From: Thiomonas sp. FB-6
Lineage (GTDB): Bacteria; Pseudomonadota; Gammaproteobacteria; Burkholderiales; Burkholderiaceae_C
Length of the DNA: 45,940 bases
Assembly (NCBI RefSeq): GCF_000377645.1
Contig: NZ_KB898495.1
Location: 1 to 45,940, forward strand
Direction: 5' to 3'
A program made the position numbers and the translations under genes. Under the pieces are notes generated by a model. It made no database searches and was not told the origin of the DNA. It was given only the letters and a program-made list of their open reading frames with translations. This document shows, piece after piece, positions 7,557-16,036 of this stretch (its first letter is position 1; each line of letters starts with the position of its first letter).

Positions 7557-8167
7557 GTGGCGATCCTTTCGAGCAGGAAGGCGATCAGGGATGCCTCGGC
7601 ACGGACCTCGCCCAGCAGGTAGTCGACTTGCGTCGCGCTGCGGGCCGCGACGCCGTGCAGGCGCAGGCGGTTGCCCGTCATGCAGGCCGCGTAGGCGTGC
7701 GACCCGTCGTCGAACAGGACCCGGCATGACACACCCTCGCAGCTCGCGGTCTCGTCGAGTTGGAAGCCAAGCCATGGCCTGTCGTGCACTGGATCGGAGG
7801 CGGTGCTGCCGTCGGTGCCGTGTGGCGCCGTAAGCGCCGCCGTATGCGTGGCTGCCCCAGGTGGCATGCCGACGCCGGAACCGCCCACGGTCTGATAGCT
7901 GCCCTGCTGGCTGGCCACCAGTTCGGGCGGCTTGCGGCAACGGCAGGCACAAAGGTCGCCTTCGAGCGCGGTGTTGCGGCCGCCGAAGGTTTCGTGGTGA
8001 CGAGGCCCTGCGCAGGTGATCACCCCGGTGGATTTGCAGGCGCGGCAGTCGACGGTGTCCCCCTCGAGCGCCGCGGGCCGGCCCAGGATGGTGACCGTGG
8101 AGCTCGCGCTGACCACGACACCGCCCGCGGTCGTCGCGTCGCCGAGGCAGATGTGGTGTCGTCTCAT
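7553..8167 (-). CDS. PAAR-domain protein (T6SS spike tip/effector adaptor), copy 2
   Basis: 204 residues from ATG at 8167 ([16 protein letters not shown]). An upstream in-frame extension to 8266 lacks homology with copy 1, whose frame starts at the matching codon as GTG. The PAAR pattern is clear: [33 protein letters not shown], then HHETFGGRNTALEGDLCACR with Cys pairs suited to metal binding. PAAR proteins sharpen the VgrG spike and carry effectors. A DDGSHAYAACMTGNRL segment and a helical end (LIAFLLERIAT) follow. The stop overlaps the toxin start (GTGA). No other type VI genes are in the window, so the secretion machine must be elsewhere. Confidence 0.75.
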   Translation of the reverse strand: MRRHHICLGDATTAGGVVVSASSTVTILGRPAALEGDTVDCRACKSTGVITCAGPRHHETFGGRNTALEGDLCACRCRKPPELVASQQGSYQTVGGSGVGMPPGAATHTAALTAPHGTDGSTASDPVHDRPWLGFQLDETASCEGVSCRVLFDDGSHAYAACMTGNRLRLHGVAARSATQVDYLLGEVRAEASLIAFLLERIAT

Positions 8168-8274
8168 CAGGTTGAAGGGCGGCAGATCCAAAAAAGTGGA
8201 CAGGCTATGCCTTTCAGGCGCCGGCCGCCCGCGGTCATGGCAATGCCCCGATTGGCACCTTTTCACGCTAGGGC

Positions 8275-8358
8275 ATTTGCAAGGCCGCCGACCGCGGCAT
8301 GAGCCTCACCGACGTTCAACTGTCGGAAAGGCATGGCGGCAAGTCGGGGGCTGGGGGG
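8275..8358 (+). pseudogene. moaC: moaC 3'-end fragment, copy C (decayed)
   Basis: [20 protein letters not shown] followed by GKSG is recognisable MoaC C-terminus but more diverged than copies A and B: the start ATG codon of the block is ATT, and the frame then runs into unrelated sequence. The 20-base core identical in all three copies is at 8331-8350. It lies about 110 bases upstream of PAAR copy 2, in divergent orientation. A vapB remnant follows, as vapBC follows copy A. Confidence 0.8.
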
Positions 8359-8388
8359 GCGCAGGCCTCACCGGCCTGATCCTTGCTC

Positions 8389-8553
8389 GGGCATTTCACG
8401 GCGCCGCGGGATGTCCCGCATGCCCGGCTGTGCGCCGCCGAGTGCGGCGAGGCGCCTCGCGGTCCGGACCCGGACGAAGGTCCGAACAGCTTGTCGGAAC
8501 AGATCGGCTGGTTTCATCGATGGATCGGCGACTTCGGGCGCGCGCTTCAGGGC
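8389..8553 (-). pseudogene. Decayed vapB with vapC deleted
   Basis: The minus frame reads ALKRAPEVADPSMKPADLFR and then QAVRTFVRVRTARRLAALGG, ending PRRREMP. It aligns along its length with the intact vapB at 3747-3947, but its DNA-binding start is missing. Where vapC should follow, only its first codons and last few bases (the GGCCGGTGAG end) remain, so nearly all of vapC has been deleted. With the moaC fragment beside it, this is a second copy of the moaC'-vapBC block at 3.2-3.9 kb. The rest of 8168-8738 shows no further gene. Confidence 0.75.
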
Positions 8554-8738
8554 CGGGGTGCCCAAGGCTAGGGCTTCGACCCGCCGGCTGCTGGAGGTTG
8601 CGCCAATGCCCCGACGCGGCGTGTGCGGTTGAGGCATAGGGGGCATGGGCGGCAGGGCGCGCGGCAGACTCCACACCCGCGTGCGCAGGGGGGCGTCGTG
8701 GTCCGGCGCCCGTTGCCCCCGGCTCCTACAATGGAGCC

Positions 8739-10202
8739 ATGAATACCGCCACCGAACCCGCCCTGCTGCGCCTGCAAGAGGCGCGGCGCCTGTTGCTCGA
8801 GCCCTACGGCATCGACGAGTCCACGCTGCAGCGCGCGCTGTCCAGTGCCTTCGAGCACCGGCTGGACGACGCCGACATCTACCTGCAGTACACGCGCTCG
8901 GAGGGCTGGAGCCTGGAGGAAGGCCTGGTCAAGAGCGGGAGTTTCGGCATCGAGCAGGGTTTCGGCATCCGTGCCATCGAGGGCGACAAGACCGCCTTCG
9001 CCTATTCGGACGACATCTCCGAGTCGCGCCTGATGCAGGCGGCGGGCACCGTGCGCGCCATCGCGCGCCAGGGCCGCGGCCGCGTGCGCGTGGGCGAGAC
9101 GCTGCGCCACGGCGGCGGACACCAGCTGTACGAGCCCTTCGATCCCTTGCAGGCGCTGGATTCCTCGGCCAAGGTGGCGCTGCTGGCGCGGGCCGACGAA
9201 ATGGCGCGCGCCGCCGATTCGCGGGTGGTGCAGGTGATGGCCAGCCTGGCCGGCGAATACGACGTGGTGCTGGTCATGCGCGCCAACGGCCTGCTGGCCG
9301 CCGACGTGCGCCCGCTGGTGCGCCTGAACGTGAGCGTGATCGCCGAGCAGGGCGGGCGCCGCGAGACCGGATCCTCCGGCGGCGGCGGGCGCTGGGCGCT
9401 GGATCGCTTCGACGAGGCCACGCTGCGACACCATGTGGACGAGGCGGTGCGCCAGGCGGTGCTGAACCTGGAGTCGCGCCCGGCCCCGGCCGGCGAGATG
9501 AGCGTGGTGCTGGGCTCGGGCTGGCCCGGCATCCTGCTGCACGAGGCCATCGGCCACGGCCTGGAGGGCGACTTCAACCGCAAGGGCTCCAGCGCCTTCG
9601 CCGGGCGCATCGGCCAGCAGGTGGCGGCGCGCGGCGTGACCGTGCTCGACGACGGCACGCTGGCCGGGCGCCGGGGTTCGCTGAACATCGACGACGAGGG
9701 GCACCCTACCGAGCGCACGGTGCTGATCGACGACGGCGTGCTGGTCGACTACATGCAGGATTCGCTGAACGCGCGCCTGATGAAGCGCAAGCCCACCGGC
9801 AACGCCCGGCGCGAAAGCTACGCGCATGTGCCGATGCCCCGCATGACCAACACCTACATGCTGGCCGGCGACCGCGATCCGCAGGAAATCGTCGCCAGCC
9901 TGGACCGCGGCCTGTACGCGGTGAACTTCGGCGGCGGGCAGGTGGACATCACCAGCGGCAAGTTCGTGTTCTCCGCCAGCGAGGCCTGGTGGGTGGAAAA
10001 GGGCAAGCTGCTCTACCCCGTCAGGGGCGCCACGCTGATCGGCAACGGCCCCGACGTGCTCACCCGCGTGAGCATGATCGGCCGGGACATGCAGCTCGAC
10101 CCGGGCGTCGGCACCTGCGGCAAGGAAGGCCAGAGCGTTCCGGTGGGCGTGGGGCAGCCCACGCTGCGCATCGACCGCGTCACGGTGGGCGGCACCGCCT
10201 GA
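8739..10202 (+). CDS. tldD: TldD metalloprotease
   Basis: 487 residues, full family length. TldD with its partner TldE (PmbA) forms a cytosolic zinc protease that degrades unfolded peptides and matures some peptide products. The zinc motif HEAIGHGLEGDF (HExxxH, residues 268-273) is intact, as are ESRLMQAAGTVRAI in the N-terminal domain and the late GICGKEGQ-like GTCGKEGQSVPVGVGQPTLR end. ATG at 8739 is followed by the expected MNTATEPALLRLQEA, and the upstream GGAG is very close. This is the first core gene right of the accessory region. No tldE is in the window. Confidence 0.95.
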   Translation: MNTATEPALLRLQEARRLLLEPYGIDESTLQRALSSAFEHRLDDADIYLQYTRSEGWSLEEGLVKSGSFGIEQGFGIRAIEGDKTAFAYSDDISESRLMQAAGTVRAIARQGRGRVRVGETLRHGGGHQLYEPFDPLQALDSSAKVALLARADEMARAADSRVVQVMASLAGEYDVVLVMRANGLLAADVRPLVRLNVSVIAEQGGRRETGSSGGGGRWALDRFDEATLRHHVDEAVRQAVLNLESRPAPAGEMSVVLGSGWPGILLHEAIGHGLEGDFNRKGSSAFAGRIGQQVAARGVTVLDDGTLAGRRGSLNIDDEGHPTERTVLIDDGVLVDYMQDSLNARLMKRKPTGNARRESYAHVPMPRMTNTYMLAGDRDPQEIVASLDRGLYAVNFGGGQVDITSGKFVFSASEAWWVEKGKLLYPVRGATLIGNGPDVLTRVSMIGRDMQLDPGVGTCGKEGQSVPVGVGQPTLRIDRVTVGGTA

Positions 10203-10253
10203 ACTTGAGGCAGGCTAAGTCTGCGCTAAGGCTGTGGTGGCAAACTGTGGCTC

Positions 10254-10799
10254 ATGAACCAAACCGCCCAACCCACCGTCTATAACCCGGTCGCCCGAGC
10301 GCTGCACTGGTCGATCTTCTTGTTGATCGCGGCCGAGTTCGGGCTCGCCTGGCTGATGCCCGACGTGCGCCGGGACACCCAGCCGGTGGGCCTGATCGCC
10401 TGGCACATCGGCGTGGGCACCAGCATCCTGGGGCTGATGGTGCTGCGCCTGCTGTGGCGTGCCGGCACCGGCGCTCCGGAGCTGCTGCCGGGGCCCACAT
10501 GGCAGCAGCACCTGGCCAAGCTGGTGCACCTGGTCCTGTATGCGGGTTTTCTGCTGCTGCCGGTGCTGGGCTGGATCAACGCCTCGTCGCGCGGCTGGAC
10601 TGTGCACCTGGCGGGCCTGGTGGGCCTGCCGGCACTGGCGCCCACGGGCGCCGGCTGGGCGCACGAGATGGGCGACGTGCACCAGCTGGTGGCCTACGTG
10701 CTGCTGGGCGCCATCGGCCTGCACGTGGCGGGCGCGCTGTTCCACGCGGTGATCGAGCGCGACGACACGCTGCGCCGCATGTGGCCGCGGCGTTCCTGA
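10254..10799 (+). CDS. Cytochrome b561 family protein
   Basis: 181 residues with four membrane segments and the His residues that hold two b-type haems: ARALHWSIFLL (first helix), LIAWHIGVGTSILGLMVLR (second), LVHLVLYAGFLLLPVLGW (third) and HQLVAYVLLGAIGLHVAGALF (fourth). Members pass electrons in the inner membrane, for example between quinol and oxygen or superoxide. It starts 51 bases after tldD and could be cotranscribed, although no functional link is evident. The exact partner is unknown; the family is highly likely. Confidence 0.9.
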   Translation: MNQTAQPTVYNPVARALHWSIFLLIAAEFGLAWLMPDVRRDTQPVGLIAWHIGVGTSILGLMVLRLLWRAGTGAPELLPGPTWQQHLAKLVHLVLYAGFLLLPVLGWINASSRGWTVHLAGLVGLPALAPTGAGWAHEMGDVHQLVAYVLLGAIGLHVAGALFHAVIERDDTLRRMWPRRS

Positions 10800-10856
10800 A
10801 CCGGGCGCCGGGCCGCCCCGACGGCCCCGATCCTGGCGGTGCCGTGGCGCCGTGGT

Positions 10857-10862
10857 TATACT
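10857..10862 (+). promoter_or_regulatory. Candidate -10 box of the aroG leader promoter
   Basis: TATACT lies 22 bases upstream of the leader ATG. A start around 10869 would give a short leader before the peptide. The -35 side (CTGGCG at 10833-10838, 18-base spacing) matches the consensus poorly. The -10 match and its place before an attenuator are the support. Confidence 0.45.
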
Positions 10863-10884
10863 GGGCGCTCAGACCTTCCCCGTC

Positions 10885-10968
10885 ATGCATACCACCGGCT
10901 TCTGGTTTTACGGCTTTTTTGGGTTCTCGCACCGCGCCGGCGGAGGGAGAGGGAAGAGTTTGAGCTGA
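10885..10968 (+). CDS. aroG leader peptide rich in Phe, Tyr and Trp
   Basis: A 27-codon frame, ATG 10885 to TGA 10966-10968, begins [20 protein letters not shown]. Between codons 6 and 14 it has FWFYGFFGF: five Phe, one Trp and one Tyr in nine codons (10900-10926). Such runs mark attenuation leaders, as in pheL of E. coli. A ribosome starved of charged aromatic tRNAs would stall there, leaving 10936-10943 free to pair with the terminator's left arm. A terminator hairpin and the aroG gene, the first step of aromatic synthesis, follow directly. All three aromatic amino acids are sampled. Confidence 0.8.
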   Translation: MHTTGFWFYGFFGFSHRAGGGRGKSLS

Positions 10969-10987
10969 ACCCCACGAATTCCTCAAG

Positions 10988-11018
10988 AAACCGCCGGCCA
11001 AGCCCGGCGGTTTTTTTT
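10988..11018 (+). terminator. Attenuator terminator of aroG with competing antiterminator
   Basis: AAACCGCCGG (10988-10997) pairs perfectly with CCGGCGGTTT (11004-11013) across the loop CCAAGC, followed by a T run to 11018: a classical intrinsic terminator. An alternative partner exists: GCCGGCGG at 10936-10943, within the leader frame, is exactly complementary to CCGCCGGC at 10991-10998. This gives the mutually exclusive structures needed for attenuation. The hairpin lies 43 bases before aroG. Confidence 0.82.
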
Positions 11019-11060
11019 CGCCGGGCCCGCGCCGCAATCCCCCAGCAGGAGCCCCAGGAG

Positions 11061-12236
11061 ATGTCCGTGCTCGATCCCTCCAGTCCCGAACCCGTTGCCC
11101 AGCCCGCAGCGCCGGCAGCGGCGTCCGTGCCCCCCGCCGCGGAGCGCACCTCGGCCACCGACGACGAGCGCGTCGAGGACGTGCGCCCGCTACCCACTCC
11201 CGAGCAGCTGATCAAGCGCCTGCCCATCGCCGGCAGCGCGATGGAAACCCTGATCGGCGACACCCGCCGCGCCGTGCACCGTATCGTGCAGGGGCAGGAC
11301 GACCGCCTGCTGCTGGTCATCGGGCCTTGCTCCATCCACGATCCCCGTGCGGCCCTCGAGTACGCGCAGCGCCTGGCCGAGCAGCGCCGGCGCCACGCCG
11401 GCGAGCTCGAGGTGGTGATGCGGGTGTACTTCGAGAAGCCTCGCACCACGGTGGGCTGGAAGGGCCTGATCAACGACCCCTACCTGGACCAGAGCTACCG
11501 CATCGAGGACGGCCTGCGCATGGCGCGCGAGCTGCTGATCGACATCAACCGCCTGGGCGTGCCCGCCGGCAGCGAGTTCCTGGACGTGATCTCGCCGCAG
11601 TACATCGGCGACCTGATCTCCTGGGGCGCCATCGGCGCGCGCACCACGGAGAGCCAGGTGCACCGCGAACTGGCCTCGGGCCTGTCGGCGCCGATCGGCT
11701 TCAAGAACGGCACCGACGGCAACCTGCGCATCGCCATCGACGCCATCCTGGCCTCGCGCCGGCCGCATTCCTTCCTGTCGGTGCACAAGAGCGGGCAGGT
11801 CTCCATCGTGCAGACCCGCGGCAACCAGGACACCCACGTGATCCTGCGCGGCGGCCGCAAGCCCAACTACGACGCGCACAGCGTTCGCGCGGCCTGCGAA
11901 CAGTTGCACGCGGCGGCGCTGGAGTGCCGGCTGATGATCGACTGCTCGCATGCCAACAGCGAGAAGAAGCACGAGCGCCAGCTCGACGTGGCGCGCGACA
12001 TCGGCGCGCAGCTGCGCGCGGGGGAGCGCTGCATCTTCGGGGTGATGGCCGAGAGCCACCTGGTGGACGGCGCGCAGAAATTCAACCCCGGGCAACACGA
12101 CCCGGCCGCGCTGCGCTACGGGCAGAGCATCACCGACGCCTGCCTGGGCTGGGAGGATTCGCTGCGCCTGATGGACGAGTTGGCCGAGGCCGTGCTCGCC
12201 CGAAGGGCCCGTCCCCAGGCCGGGTCCGCCAGCTGA
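11061..12236 (+). CDS. aroG: 3-deoxy-7-phosphoheptulonate (DAHP) synthase, class I
   Basis: 391 residues. It condenses phosphoenolpyruvate with erythrose 4-phosphate, the first step of the shikimate pathway. Visible class I (AroG/F/H type) motifs are [78 protein letters not shown] and [11 protein letters not shown]. The start at 11061 has AGGAG nine bases upstream. About 40 Ala/Pro-rich residues precede the conserved part, longer than the E. coli enzymes. Which aromatic amino acid inhibits it cannot be told with confidence. Expression should be set by the leader peptide and attenuator immediately upstream. Confidence 0.95.
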   Translation: MSVLDPSSPEPVAQPAAPAAASVPPAAERTSATDDERVEDVRPLPTPEQLIKRLPIAGSAMETLIGDTRRAVHRIVQGQDDRLLLVIGPCSIHDPRAALEYAQRLAEQRRRHAGELEVVMRVYFEKPRTTVGWKGLINDPYLDQSYRIEDGLRMARELLIDINRLGVPAGSEFLDVISPQYIGDLISWGAIGARTTESQVHRELASGLSAPIGFKNGTDGNLRIAIDAILASRRPHSFLSVHKSGQVSIVQTRGNQDTHVILRGGRKPNYDAHSVRAACEQLHAAALECRLMIDCSHANSEKKHERQLDVARDIGAQLRAGERCIFGVMAESHLVDGAQKFNPGQHDPAALRYGQSITDACLGWEDSLRLMDELAEAVLARRARPQAGSAS

Positions 12237-12325
12237 GCTCGGGTGGGGCGCAGGGCTGCCTACAATGTCGTGATGAAGCCCCTGGCGCGGATGGTCCGTG
12301 CGCGGGGCCACGCCGACGCACGCGC

Positions 12326-13216
12326 ATGACTGACACTGAGCTGTTGAACACCACCATCCAATCCCTGCCGCTGGTCGGACGCGGCAAGGTGCGCGACAAC
12401 TACGCCGTCGGCGACGACCTGATGCTGATGGTCGCCACCGACCGCATCTCGGCCTTCGACGTGATCATGGACCAGGGCATCCCCGGCAAGGGACGCACCC
12501 TGACCGAGATCTCCTGCTTCTGGTTCGGCCTGCTGGAGGACGTGATTCCCAATCACCTCACCAGCATCGACCCCGAGTCGGTGGTGGCGCCCGACGAGCG
12601 CGACCAGGTGCGCGGCCGCGCGCTGGTGGTGCGGCGCCTGCGCCCGCTGCCCATCGAGGCGGTGGTGCGCGGCTACCTGGCCGGCTCGGGCTGGAAGGAC
12701 TACCAGGACGGCGGCAAGGTCTGCGACATCGAACTGCCCAAGGGCATGCAGCAGGCGGCGCGCCTGCCGCACCCGATTTTCACGCCGGCCATCAAGGCCG
12801 AGCTGGGACAGCACGACGAGAACATCGATTTCGGCCAGATGGTGCGCATGGTCGGCGTGGAGGTCGCGGCGCAGATCCGCGACGTCAGCCTGGAGATCTA
12901 CGCCCGCGCGGCCGAGCATGCGCAGTCGCGGGGCATCATCCTGGCCGACACCAAGTTCGAGTTCGGGCTGGACGCGCAGGACCGGCTGGTGTGGATGGAC
13001 GAGGCGCTGACCCCCGATTCCTCGCGCTTCTGGCCGGCCGACCAGTGGCGCGAGGGCATCTCGCCGCCGAGCTTCGACAAGCAGTACCTGCGCGACTGGC
13101 TGGAGCAGGTGCCTGGCTGGAACAAGCGCGCCCCGGCGCCCACGCTGCCGCCGGAAGTGATCGAGGCCACCGCGGCGCGCTACCGCGAGGCGCTGCAGCG
13201 CCTGGCCGCGAAGTAG
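12326..13216 (+). CDS. purC: SAICAR synthetase
   Basis: 296 residues, the long form found in betaproteobacteria and yeast rather than the ~237-residue E. coli form. It joins CAIR and aspartate with ATP in purine synthesis. Motifs seen include [13 protein letters not shown] at the front, [33 protein letters not shown], and DTKFEFG followed by [12 protein letters not shown]. The ATG at 12326 has no clear ribosome site; a TACAAT -10-like box is at 12261-12266. purE and purK lie 1.1 kb on, separated by the reverse-strand thioredoxin gene. Confidence 0.95.
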   Translation: MTDTELLNTTIQSLPLVGRGKVRDNYAVGDDLMLMVATDRISAFDVIMDQGIPGKGRTLTEISCFWFGLLEDVIPNHLTSIDPESVVAPDERDQVRGRALVVRRLRPLPIEAVVRGYLAGSGWKDYQDGGKVCDIELPKGMQQAARLPHPIFTPAIKAELGQHDENIDFGQMVRMVGVEVAAQIRDVSLEIYARAAEHAQSRGIILADTKFEFGLDAQDRLVWMDEALTPDSSRFWPADQWREGISPPSFDKQYLRDWLEQVPGWNKRAPAPTLPPEVIEATAARYREALQRLAAK

Positions 13217-13283
13217 GCGCCGGCACGGGCCGCGCCTCGGGCAGAGGCGGGCCTCGCCGCGCCGGACCGGGCCGCTCGAGGCT

Positions 13284-14168
13284 TCAGCTGAGCACGATCA
13301 TGCTCAGGCGGCGGCGGTAGCTTTCCACCGTGGGGTCCACCACCGGCGGCTGGCCGTCGGCCGTCTTCTGCGGCGGCGGCGCCATCAGTTCGAGCACCGC
13401 CACGTAGGCCTTGCGCGCGGCCTGGTCGCCCCAGGCCTTGTCGCGCATGAGGATTTCCAGCAGTTCGTCCATCGCCGCGGTCCACTGGCGCTGTGCCATC
13501 GCGCGTTGCGCCAGCGCGAAGCGGGCCGCGAAGTCGCGCCGGTCGGCGGCGATGCGCGCGCGCAGCGCCTCGTCCGCGGGCGCCTGCGCGGCCGCGTCGA
13601 TGGCGTCCATCCATTCCTTGAGCGCGCTGGCCAGGGAATCGATCGCCAGCCTGCCCGCCAGGGGCTCGAAGGCGCGGCGGGCGTCGTCCAGGCGCCCGCC
13701 CTGCAGCAGCAGTTTCACATACTGGCCGCGCAGCGCGTCGTCCGCCGGGTTGGTGGCCAGCGCCTGCTGCATCTGCTCCAGCGCCGCGTCCGCGTCCAGC
13801 GGGGGTTCCTGCTCCTCGGGCAGGTCCTCGGGCTGCTCCGCCGCCGGCGGCACGTGGCGGTCGAGGAACTGGCGGATCTGCCCCTCGGGCAGGGCGCCGA
13901 CGAAGCCGTCCACCGGCTGCCCGTCCTTGAGCAGCACCACCATCGGGATGCTGCGCACGCCGAAGGCGGCGGCCAGGTCCTGTTCGTCCTCGGTGTTGAT
14001 CTTCACCAGCTTGAAGCGGCCCTCGTAGGCGGTCTCCAGCTTCTCCAGGATCGGCCCCAGGGTGCGGCAGGGGCCGCACCACGGGGCCCACAGGTCGACC
14101 AGCACCGGCAGGCTGCGCGAGGCCTCGACCACCTCGGTCTCGAAATTGGCTAGGTTGGCGTCGATCAT
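13284..14168 (-). CDS. Thioredoxin-like protein with TPR-type tail (YbbN/CnoX family)
   Basis: 294 residues. An N-terminal thioredoxin fold has WAPWCGPC with the active Cys pair at 31 and 34 and a GVRSIPMVVLLKDG segment with the cis-Pro. A helical region (about 130-280) of repeat-like pairs follows, such as ALEQMQQALATNPADDALRG and FALAQRAMAQRQWTAAMDEL. The layout is that of YbbN (CnoX), a cytosolic redox chaperone that hands proteins to GroEL and DnaK. Unlike the E. coli protein, which has SxxC, this one keeps CGPC and may be redox-active. ATG at 14168 has GGAG 11 bases upstream. It is convergent with purC and divergent from purE. Confidence 0.9.
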   Translation of the reverse strand: MIDANLANFETEVVEASRSLPVLVDLWAPWCGPCRTLGPILEKLETAYEGRFKLVKINTEDEQDLAAAFGVRSIPMVVLLKDGQPVDGFVGALPEGQIRQFLDRHVPPAAEQPEDLPEEQEPPLDADAALEQMQQALATNPADDALRGQYVKLLLQGGRLDDARRAFEPLAGRLAIDSLASALKEWMDAIDAAAQAPADEALRARIAADRRDFAARFALAQRAMAQRQWTAAMDELLEILMRDKAWGDQAARKAYVAVLELMAPPPQKTADGQPPVVDPTVESYRRRLSMIVLS

Positions 14169-14323
14169 GGCGATAGGTTCTCCAAAACCCGGATATGGGG
14201 GCGGGCGGCGGCGTTTTCCAGTCCGGGGGGTGCGCAAGCGGCGAGCCAGGCCCCGGATGCCCGAACGCGTGAAGCATACCGGCGCCGGTAAAATGGTGGG
14301 CTTTTCACGGTGGGGGACCTGGG

Positions 14324-14818
14324 ATGGGAACGAATACGGCCTTGGTCGGCGTGGTGATGGGCTCGAGTTCCGACTGGGACGTCATGCAGCACGCGGCGCA
14401 GATGCTGCAGCGCCTGCAGATCCCCTTCGAGGCGCGCGTGGTGTCGGCGCACCGCATGCCCGACGCGATGTTCGAGTACGCGGCCAGCGCGCGCGCGCGC
14501 GGCGTGGCGGCGATCATCGCCGGCGCCGGCGGTGCCGCGCACCTGCCGGGCATGCTGGCGGCCAAGACCACCGTGCCGGTGCTGGGCGTGCCGGTGCCCA
14601 GCCGGCACCTGCAGGGGCAGGATTCGCTGCTGTCCATCGTGCAGATGCCCAAGGGCATCCCGGTGGCCACCTTCGCCATCGGCGAGGCCGGCGCGGCCAA
14701 TGCCGCGCTGTTCGCCGCGGCCATGCTGGCCGCCTCCGACCTGCAGTTGCTGCAGCGCCTGGAGGCCTTCCGCGCCGAGCAGACGGCGCAGGCCAGCGCC
14801 ATGCGGGTGGGGCTGTGA
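14324..14818 (+). CDS. purE: N5-CAIR mutase
   Basis: 164 residues, usual length for class I PurE. It moves the carboxyl group of N5-CAIR to give CAIR, right after the PurK step. [29 protein letters not shown] and [18 protein letters not shown] form the nucleotide-binding and active-site loops. A TAAAAT box stands at 14289-14294, and GGGG precedes ATG. Its stop overlaps the purK GTG start by four bases, so the two are coupled. Confidence 0.96.
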   Translation: MGTNTALVGVVMGSSSDWDVMQHAAQMLQRLQIPFEARVVSAHRMPDAMFEYAASARARGVAAIIAGAGGAAHLPGMLAAKTTVPVLGVPVPSRHLQGQDSLLSIVQMPKGIPVATFAIGEAGAANAALFAAAMLAASDLQLLQRLEAFRAEQTAQASAMRVGL

Positions 14819-15990
14819 CGCCCTCCGGGCGGGAGTTCATCGCCCCGGGCGCGGTGCTCGGGGTGCTGGGAGGCGGCCAGCTCGGGCGCATGTTCGCGCA
14901 ATCGGCGCAGGCCGCCGGCTACGAGGTGGTGGTGCTGGAGCCGCAGGCCGGAGCGCCCGCGGCGCAACTGACCACGCGCCACGTGGCCAGCGCCTACGAC
15001 GACGTGGACGGCCTGCACCAGATGGCGCGCACGGCGCGCGCCGTGACCATCGAGTTCGAGAACGTCCCGGCGGCGGCACTGCAATGGCTGGAGCGCCACG
15101 TGCGCCTGGCCCCGCATGCGCCGGCGGTGGCCGTGTGCCAGGACCGGGCGCAGGAAAAGGCCCTGTTCGAGCACCTGGGCGTGCCCTGCGCGCCCCACGC
15201 GGTGGTGCACGACGCCGCGAGCTGCGCGCAGGCCGCCACGCGTGAGCTGTTCCCGGGCATCCTGAAGACCGCGCGCATGGGCTACGACGGCAAGGGCCAG
15301 GTCACCGTGCACGAGGCCTCCGGCCTGGAGGCCGCGTGGCGCGCGCTGGGCGGCGTGGCCTGCGTGCTGGAGCGCCGGCTGGACCTGGACTTCGAATTGT
15401 CGGTGGTGCTGGCGCGCGGGGCCGACGGCCACATGGTGCATTTCGAGCCGCAGCGCAACGTGCATCGCGACGGCATCCTGTTCAGCAGCACCGTCGCGCC
15501 CGGGGTGATCCCCGAGGAGCTGGCCGGGCAAGCCGTGCAGGCCGCACGCGGCGTGGCCGAGGGCCTGGACTACGTCGGCGTGCTGTGCGTGGAATTCTTC
15601 GTCACCCGCGACGGCCGGCTGGTGGCCAACGAGATGGCGCCGCGGCCGCACAACTCCGGGCATCACACCCTCGATTCCTGCGACGCCTCGCAGTTCGAGC
15701 TGCAATGGCGCTGCCTGGTCGGCGCGCCGCTGCCGCAGCCGCGCCGGCACAGCGCCGCGCTGATGCTCAACCTGCTGGGCGAACTGTGGTTCGATGAGCA
15801 GGGCGCCCAGCGCGAGCCCGACTGGGCCGGGGTGCTGGCGCTGCCCGGCGCGCACCTGCACCTGTACGGCAAGCACGAGCCGCGCGCCGGGCGCAAGATG
15901 GGCCACCTGAGCTTCACCGCGGCCTCGCTCGCCGAGGTCGAGGCGGCCGCGCGCGCCGCGTGCGCGCGGCTCGGGCTGCCGTCCCTGTGA
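14815..15990 (+). CDS. purK: N5-carboxyaminoimidazole ribonucleotide synthetase
   Basis: 391 residues, ATP-grasp enzyme that makes N5-CAIR from AIR, bicarbonate and ATP. The start is GTG at 14815, sharing bases with the purE stop (GTGA). It leads into [20 protein letters not shown], the PurK nucleotide front. [13 protein letters not shown], the ATP-grasp loop, and [16 protein letters not shown], metal and substrate residues, are intact. Translational coupling to purE fits the unstable intermediate passed between the two enzymes. Confidence 0.95.
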   Translation: MTPSGREFIAPGAVLGVLGGGQLGRMFAQSAQAAGYEVVVLEPQAGAPAAQLTTRHVASAYDDVDGLHQMARTARAVTIEFENVPAAALQWLERHVRLAPHAPAVAVCQDRAQEKALFEHLGVPCAPHAVVHDAASCAQAATRELFPGILKTARMGYDGKGQVTVHEASGLEAAWRALGGVACVLERRLDLDFELSVVLARGADGHMVHFEPQRNVHRDGILFSSTVAPGVIPEELAGQAVQAARGVAEGLDYVGVLCVEFFVTRDGRLVANEMAPRPHNSGHHTLDSCDASQFELQWRCLVGAPLPQPRRHSAALMLNLLGELWFDEQGAQREPDWAGVLALPGAHLHLYGKHEPRAGRKMGHLSFTAASLAEVEAAARAACARLGLPSL

Positions 15991-16036
15991 GTCGTGCGCG
16001 AGGCGGCCCCGTGAGCGTGGCGAGGAGGATCGTCCC

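Noticed and set aside
8713-8732. TTGCCC and TACAAT before tldD as a standard promoter
   Set aside because: The two boxes are only 8 bases apart, and TACAAT sits 6 bases before the ATG, so they cannot work together as -35 and -10.
8568-9827. A 419-codon open frame on the - strand opposite tldD
   Set aside because: His/Ala/Gln-rich shadow of tldD without any recognisable domain.
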